A stretch of 64,000 nucleotides of DNA from Allochromatium palmeri (GCF_009720725.1 NZ_WNKT01000011.1:46175-110174); one strand, 5' to 3'; positions 8,572 through 19,220 are shown, numbered from the stretch's first letter. Notes: a model not told the origin generated them from the letters alone. Numbers and translations are program-made.

Positions 8572-10736
8572 AGAGCCGTACTCCTCTCGCGGCGGCGCAC
8601 CATCCACCAGGCCGGCAGCACCAGCAGCACCAGCACGCCGCCGACGACCCACAGCGGCCAGAGAATGGGCGGATTCCAATCGCGTCGTGCGGCCTGGCGC
8701 TGCGCCGGATCGAGACGCCGGTATTTGAGTGTGTTGTTGGCCATCTGATTGGGATGCGCATTGAGCAGCCAGCGATGATGCAGGCTGAACGACTTGGGAT
8801 GGAAGCCCCAGAGCCAGGGCGCGTCACGCCGGGCGATCTCGACCAACTGGTCGATGAGCGCCTGACGCTCGGGGCCGTCCTCCATGTACTTCATCGCGTC
8901 GAACAGCCGGTCGAACTCGGGGTTGGCATAGTTCGCGGCGTTCTCGCCCTGGTGCTCGACCTTGCCATTGGGGCCATAGAGCAGGAACAGGAAGTTCTCG
9001 GGATCGGGATAGTCGGCGTTCCAGCCCCACATGAACACCTGCCCGGTACCGTTGCGGATCTTCTCCTGGAAGCGGTTGTAGTCGGTCGAGCGGATGACCA
9101 GCTCGATGCCGAGCTTGGCGAACTGCTTGCGGATCCAGTTCAGACGCGCGCGATCGTCAGGGCCAGTGGCGACCGCTTCGTAGTTGAGACTGAGCGTGCG
9201 TCCGGTCTCGCGATCGACGCCGTTCGGATAGCCGGCCTGCTCCATCAGCACTCGCGCCTCGTCCAGACTCCGGCGCTCGGGTCGCCCATTGCGCCATTCG
9301 TAGACGAAGGGATTGATGCCCGCCTCGCCCTCGCGATGACCGAAGATTCCGGGCGGCAGCGGACTCTGAGCCACCAGACCGCGCCCGTTGGCGAAGATCG
9401 AAATGAATTCCTCGAAGTCGACCGCGATCGAGATCGCCCGGCGCAGCAGACGTGCGCGTTCGGAGTCACCGCCGATCACCGGGTCGAGCATGTTGAAGCC
9501 CATGTAGTAGATGGACGGCTCGACCGAGGTCAGCAGCGAGATGCCGCGCTCACGCATGACCTCGGTCAGCATCGGCTCACCCGAGGCGTCGATCTGGATC
9601 GCCTGATCGAAGGCATCCGACGAGATCCCCGAGCTGTCGTAATAGCCCTGGAGAAACTTGGTCCAGCGCGGGATGTCCTCTTTCTCCAGGCTGTAGATGG
9701 CGCGATCGATGAAGGGAATGGGCTGACCGGCATCGGCCAGGATGCCTGAGTCCTGATCCTCGGGCATCCCTTCACTTGGATAGGACTCGCCGTGGAAGTT
9801 GGGATTGCGTTCCAGCACCAGGCGCCGGTTGGGGTCGTTCTCGCTCAACATATAGGGGCCGGTGCCGACCGGATACCAGTCGAGCGTGATATTGCGCTCA
9901 GCCAGCCCCGGCTGGGCATAGAACACATCGGCTTCCCAAGGCATGGGCGCGAAGAACGGCATGGCGAGCCAGTACTGGAACTGCGGATACTTGCCTTCGA
10001 GACGGATGCGCAGCGTCTGGCTGTCCAGCACCTCGACGCCACTGAGGTTCGCCTGACGCAGGGCGGCGACCCGCTCCAGCTCATCGGCCGACTCCAGACC
10101 CGCGAGCTGGTCGGCCAGCTCGCCGAAGCCCCGGATATGCTCACGCATCAATCCGGCGATCGGCGAATGCGACCAGGGCGCAGCCAGACGCTTGATCTGA
10201 TAGGCGAAATCCTCTGCGGTCAGCTCGCGCGTGCCGGTCGCCTCGAAGTCGGCCAGACGATTGATACCCGAGAGATCTGACGGGCGCAGATCATGATAGC
10301 GATAGCGTCCGTCATCGGTGCGCGCGAAGGCCGGATGCGGCTGAAACCGGATGCCGGGCTGGATGCGAATCAGATAATCGCTGTGGTCGATGGCGTCGAC
10401 AGGCGCATCCTCTGGAAGCGGATTACCCTTGGCGTCGAAATAGCGCGGCTCGGGCACCTCAGCCGCCGAAAGCGGCACCAGGCGATAGGGGCGGAGCAGA
10501 AAGTGATATTGCAGCGGCGGCTCGTAGATCTGCGCCAGGAAGGCGTATTCATCTGAACTGTAGGAACGCGCCGGATCCAGATGCTTGGGACGCTCGGCAA
10601 AGGAGCTGTAATAGATGTTGGCCTCCGCGTCCGCCGCCGGATAGGGATCGTTCCAGGCCGACTCATTACAACCAGTCAGCGCGAGCGCCAGCAGCCCGAG
10701 TATTGCAATCCACGATCGTTCGATCCAGTCGCGCAC
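8568..10736 (-). CDS. yejA: Oligopeptide-binding lipoprotein YejA
   Basis: This 722-residue solute-binding protein of the SBP_bac_5 family starts with GTG at 10736. The N-terminus has a lipoprotein signal peptide (AILGLLALALTGC, lipobox LTGC with Cys23). Family motifs include DSQTLRIRLEGKYPQFQYWL, WYPVGTGPYML and NPNFHGESYP. The C-terminus (WNADYPDPENFLFLLYG) is typical of peptide binders, and a probable final membrane helix (LWPLWVVGGVLVLLVLPAWW) is unusual for an already lipidated protein. The stop overlaps the yejB start. It is the first gene of the yej operon and should deliver peptides to YejBE. Confidence 0.9.
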   Translation of the reverse strand: MRDWIERSWIAILGLLALALTGCNESAWNDPYPAADAEANIYYSSFAERPKHLDPARSYSSDEYAFLAQIYEPPLQYHFLLRPYRLVPLSAAEVPEPRYFDAKGNPLPEDAPVDAIDHSDYLIRIQPGIRFQPHPAFARTDDGRYRYHDLRPSDLSGINRLADFEATGTRELTAEDFAYQIKRLAAPWSHSPIAGLMREHIRGFGELADQLAGLESADELERVAALRQANLSGVEVLDSQTLRIRLEGKYPQFQYWLAMPFFAPMPWEADVFYAQPGLAERNITLDWYPVGTGPYMLSENDPNRRLVLERNPNFHGESYPSEGMPEDQDSGILADAGQPIPFIDRAIYSLEKEDIPRWTKFLQGYYDSSGISSDAFDQAIQIDASGEPMLTEVMRERGISLLTSVEPSIYYMGFNMLDPVIGGDSERARLLRRAISIAVDFEEFISIFANGRGLVAQSPLPPGIFGHREGEAGINPFVYEWRNGRPERRSLDEARVLMEQAGYPNGVDRETGRTLSLNYEAVATGPDDRARLNWIRKQFAKLGIELVIRSTDYNRFQEKIRNGTGQVFMWGWNADYPDPENFLFLLYGPNGKVEHQGENAANYANPEFDRLFDAMKYMEDGPERQALIDQLVEIARRDAPWLWGFHPKSFSLHHRWLLNAHPNQMANNTLKYRRLDPAQRQAARRDWNPPILWPLWVVGGVLVLLVLPAWWMVRRRERSTAL

Positions 10737-10857
10737 CGTCGCCCTACCCTTTCACCGGATGACAAGATTCGGTACTGTTGCAATCACGGCCCCGAGTGTC
10801 AACGGGCACGACGATTTTTCAACCGTCCACTGAAGCTACAACAGAGACAAAACACCC

Positions 10858-11634
10858 ATGGGTTTCCTAGAAGGCAAAAAGATTCTGATCACCGGCGTGG
10901 CGAGCAACCGCTCGATCGCCTGGGGCTGCGCGGAGGCCATGCATCGTCAGGGCGCCGAGATCGCGCTGACGTATCAGAACGACAAGCTTAAGTCGCGCGT
11001 CGAGGACATGGCGCACAAGTGCGGGTCGGATATCGCGCTGCCGCTCGACGTGGCCCAGGATGCCGATATCGAAGCCCTGTTCAAGGCGCTCGGTGAGCGT
11101 TGGGACGGGCTGGATGGCATCGTGCACGCGATCGCCTTTGCGCCGCGCGAGCAACTGGAAGGCGACTATGTCGACGCTGTCACCCGCGAGGGCTTCAACA
11201 CCGCGCACGAAATCAGCTCCTACAGCTTCGCCGCACTGGCCAAGGCTGGACGTGGAATGATGGAAGGACGCAACGGTGCGCTGGTCACCATGACCTATCT
11301 GGGCGCGGTGCGCGCGGTGCCGAACTACAACGTCATGGGCATCGCCAAAGCCAGCCTGGAGGCCAATGTCCGCTATCTGGCCGCCTCACTCGGGCCGCAT
11401 GGCACGCGCGTGAACGGCGTCTCCGCCGGCCCGATCCGCACCCTGGCCGCCGCCGGCATCTCGGATTTCCGCGACATGCTCAAGAAGGTCGAGGAACGCA
11501 CTCCGCTGCGGCGCAATGTCACCATTGAGGAAGTCGGCAATGCAGCGGCCTTCCTGTGCTCGGATCTGGCCTCGGGCATCACCGGCGACATCCTCTATGT
11601 CGATACCGGCTACAACATCCTCGGGCTAGGCTGA
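10858..11634 (+). CDS. fabI: Enoyl-ACP reductase FabI (NADH)
   Basis: This 258-residue protein of the short-chain dehydrogenase fold is highly like FabI. The divergent cofactor loop of FabI is present ([20 protein letters not shown]), as is the [19 protein letters not shown] active-site segment with the Y-x6-K pair, followed by the substrate-loop region [13 protein letters not shown]. It carries out the last step of each fatty-acid elongation cycle, reducing the trans-2-enoyl chain on ACP. It stands alone, divergent from the yej operon and convergent with ppiD. Confidence 0.96.
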   Translation: MGFLEGKKILITGVASNRSIAWGCAEAMHRQGAEIALTYQNDKLKSRVEDMAHKCGSDIALPLDVAQDADIEALFKALGERWDGLDGIVHAIAFAPREQLEGDYVDAVTREGFNTAHEISSYSFAALAKAGRGMMEGRNGALVTMTYLGAVRAVPNYNVMGIAKASLEANVRYLAASLGPHGTRVNGVSAGPIRTLAAAGISDFRDMLKKVEERTPLRRNVTIEEVGNAAAFLCSDLASGITGDILYVDTGYNILGLG

Positions 11635-11649
11635 TCGACGCCTTTCGCT

Positions 11650-11675
11650 GGCTCCCACGCTCCGGCGTGGGAGCC
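11650..11675. repeat. REP-like hairpin between fabI and ppiD
   Basis: An 11-base perfect stem GGCTCCCACGC / GCGTGGGAGCC around a TCCG loop sits between the convergent fabI and ppiD genes. There is no T run on either side. It could end both messages or be a REP-type mobile palindrome; I saw no second copy in the window. Confidence 0.6.
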
Positions 11676-11689
11676 ATGTTGCATGGCAC

Positions 11690-13618
11690 TTATAGTGCCT
11701 CTTCGCTGTCTCGTGACGCCTTGCGCTCGATCTTGGCACGCGATTTCATGTCATCGAGCATGTTGGTATACGCCTGACGCCCCATGATCTGCGTGAGGAT
11801 GAAGGACTCAGCCGAGAAACCATCCTTCGTGTCCGCTTCGACCTGACCGTCTTCGACCTTGGTCAGACGCACCACCACCGCATCACCATCGTCCAGGATC
11901 GCGGTTCCAACGCTGACCGCGCCCTCAGCCGGCACCGGCAGTTTGAAGGCCGCATCCAGCACGCCAGCCGGCACATCGGCGGTCTGACGATCGACCAGAC
12001 CGGGCGACTCGGGTTGCAGATCCCCGCTAACCGCCGACCAATCCGCCCCTTCGCGCAACTGATCGACCAGGGTTTCAGCCGCCGCCTTGGCCGCCGAACG
12101 CGCCTGCTCGTCGCGGATGGCGCTGATGACCTCCTCACGCACCTCATCCAGCGGCTTGGTAGATGCCTCGCGATGTTCGGCCACGCGCAACACCACGGCC
12201 TGGAGCTTGTCACGCTCGGGTTCGATCAGATCGCTGTTGTTGCGCTCGACCAGGACGTCCAGACTGAACGCGGCGGCCAGTACCTTGGGCTGCGCGAGCA
12301 GCCCTTCACCGCTGCCATCGCGACCCACCCAATCACTGCGCTGGATGGTCAGCCCAAGTTCCTCGGCCGCCGGGTCGAGACTGTCGCGCGACTCATAGCT
12401 GATGTTGGCCAGACGCTCAGCGAGATCATAGAACAGCCCCTCAGCACGCTGCTTGGCGAGTTCAGCGCGCAACTGCTCGCGCACGTCCTCGAACGGCTTG
12501 ACCTCAGACGGCAGAATCTGGACGACGTCGATCAAGTGATAACCAAAAGGCGTGCGCACCGGCTCGCTCAGCTCACCGACCGGAAGCGCGAAAGCGGCTT
12601 GATCGAAGGCCGGAACCATAATGCCGGACTCGATGATGCCGAGCGATCCGCCGTTAGCGGCACTCCCCGGATCCTGTGACAGGGTCTTGGCCAGTTCCTC
12701 GAACGATTCGCCAGCCTGGATGCGCGCGCGGATAGACTGGATCTCGTCGAGCACGGACTGCGCGGTGGCCTCATCGGCGTCCGCGTCGACCTTGAGCAGC
12801 AGATGACGCACCTCGCGCCGCTCAGGCTGGACGAAACGCGCCTGGTCGGACTCATAGAGCTGGCGCAGGTCGTCCTCACTCACCTCGACCTTGGACGACA
12901 GGCTGTCAGTGTCGAGCACCAGGTATTCGAGCTTGACCTGCTCAGGACTCTGGAAGCGCGCGCGATTGGAGTCGTAATAGGCCGTGATACGCGCCTCGTC
13001 GATTGGCTCCTCGGTGCGATGTTCGGCCAGCGGCAGGCGCAGATAGCTGATTTCGCGTTTCTGGCCCATGAGCCGCTTGTAGGCGTCCAGCTCGGCGCGC
13101 GTGGCCAGCTCGCTGCTGGAGACGGCGCGGATCAACTGAGTCGCGTTCATTTTCTGGCGCAATTGCGCCTCATACATCGCCGGGGTCAGACCCTGGAAGC
13201 GCAACAGACGTTCATAGGTATCCTTGTCGAAACGCCCTTCGCTGACGAAGGCCGGATCGGAGAGGATCTGCATCTGGACCTCTTGATCCGCGACGCGCAG
13301 ACCCAGACGCCCAACGATGTCCATGAGCAGGGCTTCCTGGATCAGGGTTTCGAGCGCCTCTGACCTGAGTCGCTGGTCATCGAAAGCGGCCGGGTCATAG
13401 GCCGCCCCCAGGCGTTCGCGCAGTTCGAAGCGCGTCTCCTGGACCCGTCGATCCAGCTCACGCGCTGGGATCTCGACCCCATTGACGGTCGCGGCGATCG
13501 GCTCGCCGCCGACGCCCAGATAGGACTGAATGCCCCAAAGGGCAAAGGGAATACTGATCAGGAGGATAATGGCCCAAGCGATCCAACCTTGGGCACGTTC
13601 ACGGATGGTCTGAAGCAT
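11690..13618 (-). CDS. ppiD: Periplasmic folding chaperone / PPIase-like PpiD
   Basis: The protein has 642 residues with an N-terminal membrane anchor (WIAWAIILLISIPFALWGI), a SurA-like N-terminal domain, one parvulin PPIase domain at about residues 265-365 (REVRHLLLKV to PFGYHLIDVV), and a degenerate second half. This is the PpiD layout. I take the ATG at 13618; the frame extends upstream through the terminator, which is not coding. It assists outer-membrane and secreted proteins leaving the Sec machinery. It is the last gene of the tig-to-ppiD row but is separated from hupB by two tRNAs and a terminator, so it probably has its own promoter. Confidence 0.93.
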   Translation of the reverse strand: MLQTIRERAQGWIAWAIILLISIPFALWGIQSYLGVGGEPIAATVNGVEIPARELDRRVQETRFELRERLGAAYDPAAFDDQRLRSEALETLIQEALLMDIVGRLGLRVADQEVQMQILSDPAFVSEGRFDKDTYERLLRFQGLTPAMYEAQLRQKMNATQLIRAVSSSELATRAELDAYKRLMGQKREISYLRLPLAEHRTEEPIDEARITAYYDSNRARFQSPEQVKLEYLVLDTDSLSSKVEVSEDDLRQLYESDQARFVQPERREVRHLLLKVDADADEATAQSVLDEIQSIRARIQAGESFEELAKTLSQDPGSAANGGSLGIIESGIMVPAFDQAAFALPVGELSEPVRTPFGYHLIDVVQILPSEVKPFEDVREQLRAELAKQRAEGLFYDLAERLANISYESRDSLDPAAEELGLTIQRSDWVGRDGSGEGLLAQPKVLAAAFSLDVLVERNNSDLIEPERDKLQAVVLRVAEHREASTKPLDEVREEVISAIRDEQARSAAKAAAETLVDQLREGADWSAVSGDLQPESPGLVDRQTADVPAGVLDAAFKLPVPAEGAVSVGTAILDDGDAVVVRLTKVEDGQVEADTKDGFSAESFILTQIMGRQAYTNMLDDMKSRAKIERKASRDSEEAL

Positions 13619-13659
13619 GGCGATTCGCGGAGATCCAGGGTCCAAAAAAGATCCAAAAA

Positions 13660-13693
13660 AAACGGGGTATCCACTGTGATGGATACCCCGTTT
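13660..13693 (-). terminator. Rho-independent terminator after the tRNA genes
   Basis: A 13-base perfect stem (AAACGGGGTATCC / GGATACCCCGTTT) with an 8-base loop is followed on the minus strand by a run of eight T. It lies immediately after tRNA-Asp and before ppiD and should end the hupB-tRNA message. Confidence 0.9.
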
Positions 13694-13702
13694 ACTCAAA
13701 GT

Positions 13703-13779
13703 TGGCGGAGCGGACGGGGCTCGAACCCGCGACCCCCGGCGTGACAGGCCGGTATTCTAACCAACTGAACTACCGCTCC
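13703..13779 (-). tRNA. tRNA-Asp (GTC)
   Basis: The 77-base cloverleaf begins GGAGCGG and ends CCGCTCC-GCCA, with the CCA tail encoded. The anticodon loop reads CTGTCAC, giving anticodon GTC. The T-arm GGTTCGAGCCC is intact. Confidence 0.95.
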
Positions 13780-13785
13780 AAATTC

Positions 13786-13861
13786 TGGTGGGTGCTGCAG
13801 GGATCGAACCTGCGACCCTCGCCTTGTAAGGGCGATGCTCTCCCAGCTGAGCTAAGCACCC
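13786..13861 (-). tRNA. tRNA-Val (TAC)
   Basis: The 76-base cloverleaf begins GGGTGCTTAGCTCAG and ends GCACCCACCA with the CCA encoded. The anticodon loop is CTTACAA, giving anticodon TAC. It lies 6 bases upstream of tRNA-Asp and 15 bases downstream of the hupB stop, so both are probably co-transcribed with hupB. Confidence 0.95.
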
Positions 13862-13876
13862 TTGTGAAGCGAGCAA

Positions 13877-14149
13877 TTATTGTACCGCATCTTTAAGTGC
13901 TTTACCAGCCTTGAATGAAGGCGTTTTCGATGCCTTGATTTCGATGGTAGCGCCCGTCTGCGGGTTGCGACCGGTACGGGCCGCACGCTCTTTCAAAGAA
14001 AAGGTACCGAACCCGATCAATGATACAGTATCTCCTTCCTTGAGTGCAACAGCAATCGAATCGGTGAAGGCATCCAGGGCGCGTCCAGCCGCAGCCTTAG
14101 AGATGTCGGCGGCATCGGCCATTTTTTCGATGAGTTCCGATTTATTCAT
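13877..14149 (-). CDS. hupB: DNA-binding protein HU-beta
   Basis: This 90-residue protein has the full HU sequence pattern: [18 protein letters not shown] helices, the GFGTF turn and the DNA-minor-groove arm ([18 protein letters not shown]), ending [13 protein letters not shown] strong purine-rich site AAGGGGAA precedes the ATG. HU bends and compacts DNA. Placement after lon is the conserved gammaproteobacterial order, and the two tRNAs follow. Confidence 0.97.
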   Translation of the reverse strand: MNKSELIEKMADAADISKAAAGRALDAFTDSIAVALKEGDTVSLIGFGTFSLKERAARTGRNPQTGATIEIKASKTPSFKAGKALKDAVQ

Positions 14150-14255
14150 AGAATTCCCCTTTGAATCCCCAGTTTTTTATGCCTGAATGGTCAGCGTCGA
14201 GCCGCGCCCGGCTAGCGGATACGGTCTAGCCTTTCGATCGCCTGGAAAGGCTCAT

Positions 14256-14274
14256 GCGCCCCGGACCGGGGCGC
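14256..14274. repeat. GC-rich palindrome between lon and hupB
   Basis: GCGCCCCGG and CCGGGGCGC form a perfect inverted repeat around a single A in the 189-base lon-hupB gap. It could be a weak terminator after lon, but no T run follows on the minus strand. Confidence 0.4.
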
Positions 14275-14338
14275 CTCGATCGTGCAGGCATCCTAATGCG
14301 CAGAGGGCGCGGGAGGCAACCATCAATTGCGCCCAGAC

Positions 14339-16798
14339 TCAGTGATGGAGCCGCGCGCCCTGCTCGCGTCCCGGCTCGGCGGCGCCTTCGCGCGCCTCAT
14401 CCGCTTCCACGACCGGCTCCTCCCCATCAACCTTGGTTTCGATGGGGGCGGGATGCCGAATCAGGGCCAGATCAAGCACTTCGTCGATCCAGCGCACCGG
14501 ATGGATTTTGAGATGCTGCTTGATGTTCTTCGGGATTTCGGTCAGATCGCGCTCGTTCTCCAGCGGGATGATGACACTTTCGATCCCGCCGCGATGGGCC
14601 GCGAGCAGCTTCTCCTTGAGTCCGCCGATCGGCAGCACCTCGCCGCGCAGCGTGATCTCGCCGGTCATGGCGACCGTGGAGCGCACCGGAATCTTGGTCA
14701 GGGCCGAGACCAGAGCCGTGCACATGGCCACGCCCGCGCTTGGTCCGTCCTTGGGCGTGGCACCCTCGGGGACATGGATGTGGATGTCGAACTGGTTGTG
14801 GAAGTCCGCCGGTACGCCGAGCGCGTCGGCGCGTGAGCGCACCACCGTCATGGCGGCCTGGATGGACTCCTGCATCACATCACCGAGCTGACCGGTGTAG
14901 GTGAACTTACCCTTGCCGGGGACCAGCGCCGACTCGATGCGCAGCAGCTCGCCGCCAACTTCGGTCCAGGCTAGACCCGTGACCTGACCGATCTGGTCGT
15001 GCTCGTCGGCGCGACCATAGCGATAGCGCTGCACACCGAGATATTTCTCCAGCGACTTGGGCGTGATGACCGTGGGCGTGTCGCGCTTCTTGAGCAGGAT
15101 CTCCTTGACCACCTTGCGGCAGAGCTTGGAGATCTCGCGCTCCAGGTTGCGCACGCCAGCCTCGCGGGTGTAGTGACGAATGATGTCGCGCAGGGTATTT
15201 TCGCGAATCGCCAGCTCGGAACTCTTGAGACCGTTGTTGCGCGTCTGCTTGGGCACCAGATAACGCTCGGCGATAGCCGTCTTCTCGTCCTCGGTATAGC
15301 CCGAGAGGCGGATGACTTCCATGCGGTCGAGCAGCGCCGGCGGGATGTTGAGCGTGTTAGCCGTGGCGACGAACATGACCTCGGACAGGTCGAAGTCCAC
15401 CTCCAGATAGTGATCGGCGAAGGTGTGGTTCTGCTCAGGGTCGAGCACTTCCAGCAGCGCCGAGGCCGGATCGCCACGGAAGTCCATGGCCATCTTGTCG
15501 ATTTCGTCGAGCAGGAAGAAGGCGTTGCGCGAGCCGGCCTTGGACAGATTCTGGATGATCTTGCCCGGCAGCGCGCCGATGTAGGTGCGACGATGGCCGC
15601 GGATCTCGGCCTCGTCACGCACGCCGCCGAGCGACATGCGCACGAACTTGCGGTTGGTCGCGAGCGCAATCGACTGCCCGAGCGAGGTCTTGCCGACACC
15701 GGGCGGCCCAACCAGACACAGGATCGGTCCCTTGAGCTTGCGCACACGCTGCTGCACGGCCAGATATTCGAGGATGCGCTCCTTGACCTTCTCCAGACCA
15801 TAGTGGTCCTTGTCGAGCACCGCCTCGGCAACCTTGATGTCGTTGCGGATACGGGTGCGCTTCTTCCAGGGCACGCTGACCAGGGTGTCGATATAGTTGC
15901 GCACCACGGTCGCCTCAGCCGACATCGGCGACATCAGCTTGAGCTTGTTCAGCTCACCGAGCGCCTTGCTCTTCGCCTCGCGCGGCATTCCGGCCGTTTC
16001 GATACGCTTGGCCAGATCCTCGATCTCATTGGGCGCGTCTTCCAGTTCGCCCAGTTCCTTCTGGATCGCTTTCATCTGCTCGTTGAGATAGTACTCGCGC
16101 TGGTTCTTCTCCATCTGACGCTTCACGCGCCCACGGATGCGCTTTTCCATCTGCAGGATGTCGTTCTCGGCCTCCATCAGGCTCATCAGATGTTCGAGCC
16201 GCGCCGCAATGCCGATCATCTCCAGCACGCGCTGCTTCTCATCGAGCTTGAGCGCCATGTGCGCGGCCATGGTGTCGGCGAGCCGGCCGGCATCGTCGAT
16301 GCTTGCCAGCGAGGTCAGCACCTCGGGCGGTACCTTTTTGTTGAGCTTGACGTACTGATCGAACAGGGTCAGGGCCGAGCGCATGAGTACGTCCTGCTCG
16401 CGCTCGTCCATCTCCAGCGTCTCGGACATGGGACGGATGAGCGCCGAGAAGGCGTCCTCGGTGGTCAGAAAGCGGTCGATCTGGGCGCGCTGGCTGCCCT
16501 CGACCAGCACCTTGACTGTACCGTCGGGCAGCTTGAGCAACTGAAGAATATTAGCCAGGGTGCCGATTTCATAGAGATCCTTGACCTGCGGATCGTCGAC
16601 ATCGGCGCTCTTTTGCGCGATCAGCAGGATCTGCTTGTCGGTGGCCATGGCCGCATCGAGGGCTCGGATCGACTTGTCGCGCCCGACGAACAGCGGGATG
16701 ACCATGTGTGGATAAACGACGACGTCCCGCAGCGGAAGCACGGGGACTTCCTGCTGGGTGAATTGCTCGCGACCGGACGCTGGGATGTTTTGAGCCAT
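14339..16798 (-). CDS. lon: ATP-dependent protease Lon
   Basis: This 819-residue protein has the LonA layout: N-terminal substrate domain ([20 protein letters not shown]), AAA+ domain with Walker [11 protein letters not shown] near residue 365, Walker [11 protein letters not shown], and a C-terminal protease domain with the catalytic Ser in DGPSAGVAM and Lys in [14 protein letters not shown]. The C-terminus is about 35 residues longer than in E. coli, with an acidic tail ([16 protein letters not shown]). It degrades misfolded and regulatory proteins in the cytoplasm. A sigma-32-like promoter lies upstream. Confidence 0.97.
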   Translation of the reverse strand: MAQNIPASGREQFTQQEVPVLPLRDVVVYPHMVIPLFVGRDKSIRALDAAMATDKQILLIAQKSADVDDPQVKDLYEIGTLANILQLLKLPDGTVKVLVEGSQRAQIDRFLTTEDAFSALIRPMSETLEMDEREQDVLMRSALTLFDQYVKLNKKVPPEVLTSLASIDDAGRLADTMAAHMALKLDEKQRVLEMIGIAARLEHLMSLMEAENDILQMEKRIRGRVKRQMEKNQREYYLNEQMKAIQKELGELEDAPNEIEDLAKRIETAGMPREAKSKALGELNKLKLMSPMSAEATVVRNYIDTLVSVPWKKRTRIRNDIKVAEAVLDKDHYGLEKVKERILEYLAVQQRVRKLKGPILCLVGPPGVGKTSLGQSIALATNRKFVRMSLGGVRDEAEIRGHRRTYIGALPGKIIQNLSKAGSRNAFFLLDEIDKMAMDFRGDPASALLEVLDPEQNHTFADHYLEVDFDLSEVMFVATANTLNIPPALLDRMEVIRLSGYTEDEKTAIAERYLVPKQTRNNGLKSSELAIRENTLRDIIRHYTREAGVRNLEREISKLCRKVVKEILLKKRDTPTVITPKSLEKYLGVQRYRYGRADEHDQIGQVTGLAWTEVGGELLRIESALVPGKGKFTYTGQLGDVMQESIQAAMTVVRSRADALGVPADFHNQFDIHIHVPEGATPKDGPSAGVAMCTALVSALTKIPVRSTVAMTGEITLRGEVLPIGGLKEKLLAAHRGGIESVIIPLENERDLTEIPKNIKQHLKIHPVRWIDEVLDLALIRHPAPIETKVDGEEPVVEADEAREGAAEPGREQGARLHH

Positions 16799-16904
16799 GG
16801 AAACCTGTTCTCGTTGAAGCGACGTTCCACCAGGTGGGGTTCGCGAGCGGTACCGGGACGCGGTCGCGGATCGGAGAACGTCGGAATGGTGAGTATGCTG
16901 ACAG

Positions 16905-16932
16905 GATCGGGGCCGAGACCAGCCTCTTCAAC
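16905..16932 (-). promoter_or_regulatory. Predicted heat-shock (sigma-32) promoter of lon
   Basis: On the minus strand GTTGAA (16927-16932) is followed after 14 bases by CCCCGATC (16905-16912). This resembles the sigma-32 pattern CTTGAA, 13-15 bases, CCCCATNT. It would give a 5-prime leader of about 100 bases for lon, which is heat-shock controlled in E. coli. The remainder of the clpX-lon gap (16799-17097) shows nothing else besides the hairpin at 17046-17068. Confidence 0.45.
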
Positions 16933-17045
16933 GCCTGCGGACCAAGTCCGATTGTCTGGCAGGGTGATGGCCGGGTAGCGTTCGGCCTTGCGCAATCCGG
17001 CGGACGTGGCATCGCCGTGATGTCTGAACCACGCATCCACCGCGT

Positions 17046-17068
17046 CTGGCACCCTCGTGTGGTGCCAG
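17046..17068 (-). terminator. Hairpin downstream of clpX
   Basis: CTGGCACC and GGTGCCAG pair perfectly around a 7-base loop 30 bases after the clpX stop. No T run follows, so it may be a Rho-dependent or RNA-stabilising hairpin. Confidence 0.4.
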
Positions 17069-17097
17069 CGCGGCGGAAACCGCGTCGAACGGAAAGA

Positions 17098-18369
17098 TCA
17101 ATCAGCCGCGACGGCCTGTTTCTCGATCCGGTCGTAGATCAGGAAGGGCTTGTTCTCGCCGGCGATGACCGAAGCATCAATCACGACCTTGCTGACGTGA
17201 TCCATGGAGGGCAGATCGTACATGGTATCGAGCAGCACCTGCTCCATGATGGTCCGCAGACCACGCGCGCCGGTCTTGCGCTCCATCGCCTTGCGGGCGA
17301 TCTCGCGCTGGGCGTCGTCGCGGATCTCGATCTGCACGCCTTCCATCTCGAACAGCCGCGCATACTGCTTGACCAGCGCATGCTTGGGCTCGGTTAGGAT
17401 GCGCATCAGCGCCGCCTCGTCGAGCTCCTCCAGGGTCGCCAGCACCGGCAGACGTCCGACGAACTCGGGGATGAGCCCGTAGCGGATCAGATCTTCCGGC
17501 TCGACCGCGCTCAGCAGCTCGCTGATCTGACGATTGTCGTCCTTGCTCTGGACCTCAGCCGAAAAGCCGATACCGGTCTTCTTGGAACGGTTCTGGATCA
17601 CCTTGTCGAGACCGGCGAAAGCACCGCCGACAATGAACAGAATGTTCGAGGTGTCGACCTGCAGGAACTCCTGCTGCGGATGCTTGCGCCCGCCCTGCGG
17701 CGGCACCGAGGCGACAGTGCCCTCGATGAGCTTGAGCAGTGCCTGCTGCACGCCCTCGCCCGAGACATCGCGCGTGATCGAGGGGTTATCCGACTTGCGC
17801 GAGATCTTGTCGATTTCGTCGATATAGACGATACCGGTCTGTGCCTTCTCGACGTCGTAGTCGCACTTCTGCAGCAGCTTCTGGATGATGTTCTCGACGT
17901 CCTCGCCCACATAGCCGGCCTCAGTCAGAGTCGTGGCATCGGCGATGGTGAAGGGGACGTTGAGCAGACGCGCCAGCGTTTCGGCGAGCAGGGTCTTGCC
18001 CGAGCCGGTCGGACCGATGAGCAGAATATTGCTCTTGGCGATCTCGATGTCTTCCTTGGCTTCGGCGACTTCGAGCCGCTTGTAGTGGTTGTAGACCGCG
18101 ACCGAGAGGACTTTCTTGGCCTTCTCCTGCCCGATCACGAATTCGTCGAGCTTAGCGTTGATCTCACGCGGCTTGGGCAGATGATTGGTCGTCTCAGCGG
18201 CGTTCTCTTCCATCTCTTCACGAATGATGTCGTTGCAGAGTTCGACACATTCGTCGCAGATGAACACCGATGGACCCGCGATGAGCTTGCGCACTTCGTG
18301 CTGGCTCTTACCGCAGAAGGAGCAATAGAGCAGTTTACCGTCGTCGCTCTTGTGGCTGTTTCCACTCAT
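17098..18369 (-). CDS. clpX: ClpX unfoldase, ATP-binding subunit of ClpXP
   Basis: The protein has 423 residues. The N-terminal zinc-binding domain is intact ([11 protein letters not shown] and [10 protein letters not shown], four cysteines). The AAA+ domain has Walker A GPTGSGKT, Walker [11 protein letters not shown], and the pore and ClpP-contact loops of the family (IGFSAEV is the IGF-type loop that docks on ClpP). It unfolds tagged proteins and feeds them into ClpP. It follows clpP after a 200-base gap in which I see no clear promoter. Confidence 0.97.
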   Translation of the reverse strand: MSGNSHKSDDGKLLYCSFCGKSQHEVRKLIAGPSVFICDECVELCNDIIREEMEENAAETTNHLPKPREINAKLDEFVIGQEKAKKVLSVAVYNHYKRLEVAEAKEDIEIAKSNILLIGPTGSGKTLLAETLARLLNVPFTIADATTLTEAGYVGEDVENIIQKLLQKCDYDVEKAQTGIVYIDEIDKISRKSDNPSITRDVSGEGVQQALLKLIEGTVASVPPQGGRKHPQQEFLQVDTSNILFIVGGAFAGLDKVIQNRSKKTGIGFSAEVQSKDDNRQISELLSAVEPEDLIRYGLIPEFVGRLPVLATLEELDEAALMRILTEPKHALVKQYARLFEMEGVQIEIRDDAQREIARKAMERKTGARGLRTIMEQVLLDTMYDLPSMDHVSKVVIDASVIAGENKPFLIYDRIEKQAVAAD

Positions 18370-18569
18370 CGGGTGTAAGTCTCCGGGGGGGCTGTAAGGG
18401 ATGCGACTCCTGCATTCCCGAATGAGGCGGGTTCAATCATAACCATTTGGAGCTATATGGCAAGAAACTTGAGCACGGAACCTGGACAACGTCACAGATT
18501 CGCTACGAAATTGCGCGCCCCTCCTGTGTCCCGGCGACGGAGAGAGGCGCCGCTGGATGATGAATCGGG

Positions 18570-19220
18570 TCAGGTCTTTTGCGATGATGTCACGGGACCG
18601 CGTTCGGTGATGACCTTGTCGATCAGTCCGTATTCACGCGCCGTCTCGCCATCCATGAAACGGTCGCGATCCGTATCCTCGGCGATCTTCTCGATCGGCT
18701 GCCCGGTATGCTCGGCCAGGATCTGATTGAGTCGCTCGCGGATATAGAGGATTTCGCGCGCATGGATCTCGATATCGGTCGCCTGACCCTGAAAGCCGCC
18801 GAGCGGCTGATGGATCATCATGCGCGAATGCGGCAGACAGAAGCGCTTGCCCGCCGCGCCGCCGGCCAGCAGCAGCGCGCCCATGCTCGCCGCCTGACCG
18901 ATGCACATGGTGCTCACGTCGGGACGAATGAAACGCATGGTGTCATAGATGGCCAGACCGGCCGTGACCGAACCGCCGGGCGAGTTGATATAGAGATGGA
19001 TGTCCTTGTCCGGATTCTCCGATTCCAGAAACAGCAGTTGAGCGACCACCAGATTCGCCATGTGGTCTTCGACCGGACCGACAAGAAAGATGACGCGCTC
19101 TTTGAGCAGACGCGAATAGATGTCGAACGAGCGTTCGCCGCGTGCGGTCTGCTCGACCACGATGGGGACCAGCCCCAGACCTTGGGGCTGCCAATCGGTG
19201 CGACTCAGGGGTGTGCTCAT
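18570..19220 (-). CDS. clpP: ATP-dependent Clp protease proteolytic subunit
   Basis: This 216-residue protein has the full ClpP sequence pattern. The catalytic Ser is in [14 protein letters not shown], the His in [14 protein letters not shown] and the Asp in [10 protein letters not shown]. The N-terminal region [20 protein letters not shown] matches the processed gate region. It forms the double-ring peptidase that works with ClpX. The order tig, clpP, clpX, lon is conserved in gammaproteobacteria. Confidence 0.97.
   Translation of the reverse strand: MSTPLSRTDWQPQGLGLVPIVVEQTARGERSFDIYSRLLKERVIFLVGPVEDHMANLVVAQLLFLESENPDKDIHLYINSPGGSVTAGLAIYDTMRFIRPDVSTMCIGQAASMGALLLAGGAAGKRFCLPHSRMMIHQPLGGFQGQATDIEIHAREILYIRERLNQILAEHTGQPIEKIAEDTDRDRFMDGETAREYGLIDKVITERGPVTSSQKT

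Noticed and set aside
13703..13861. tRNA genes as integration sites
   Set aside because: No integrase, partial tRNA repeat or foreign gene block lies next to them.
13702..13896. Plus-strand reading frame of 64 codons containing phrases like GLEPATPG and GSNLRPSPC
   Set aside because: It is the antisense of the tRNA-Asp and tRNA-Val genes; such frames are a well-known false gene call.
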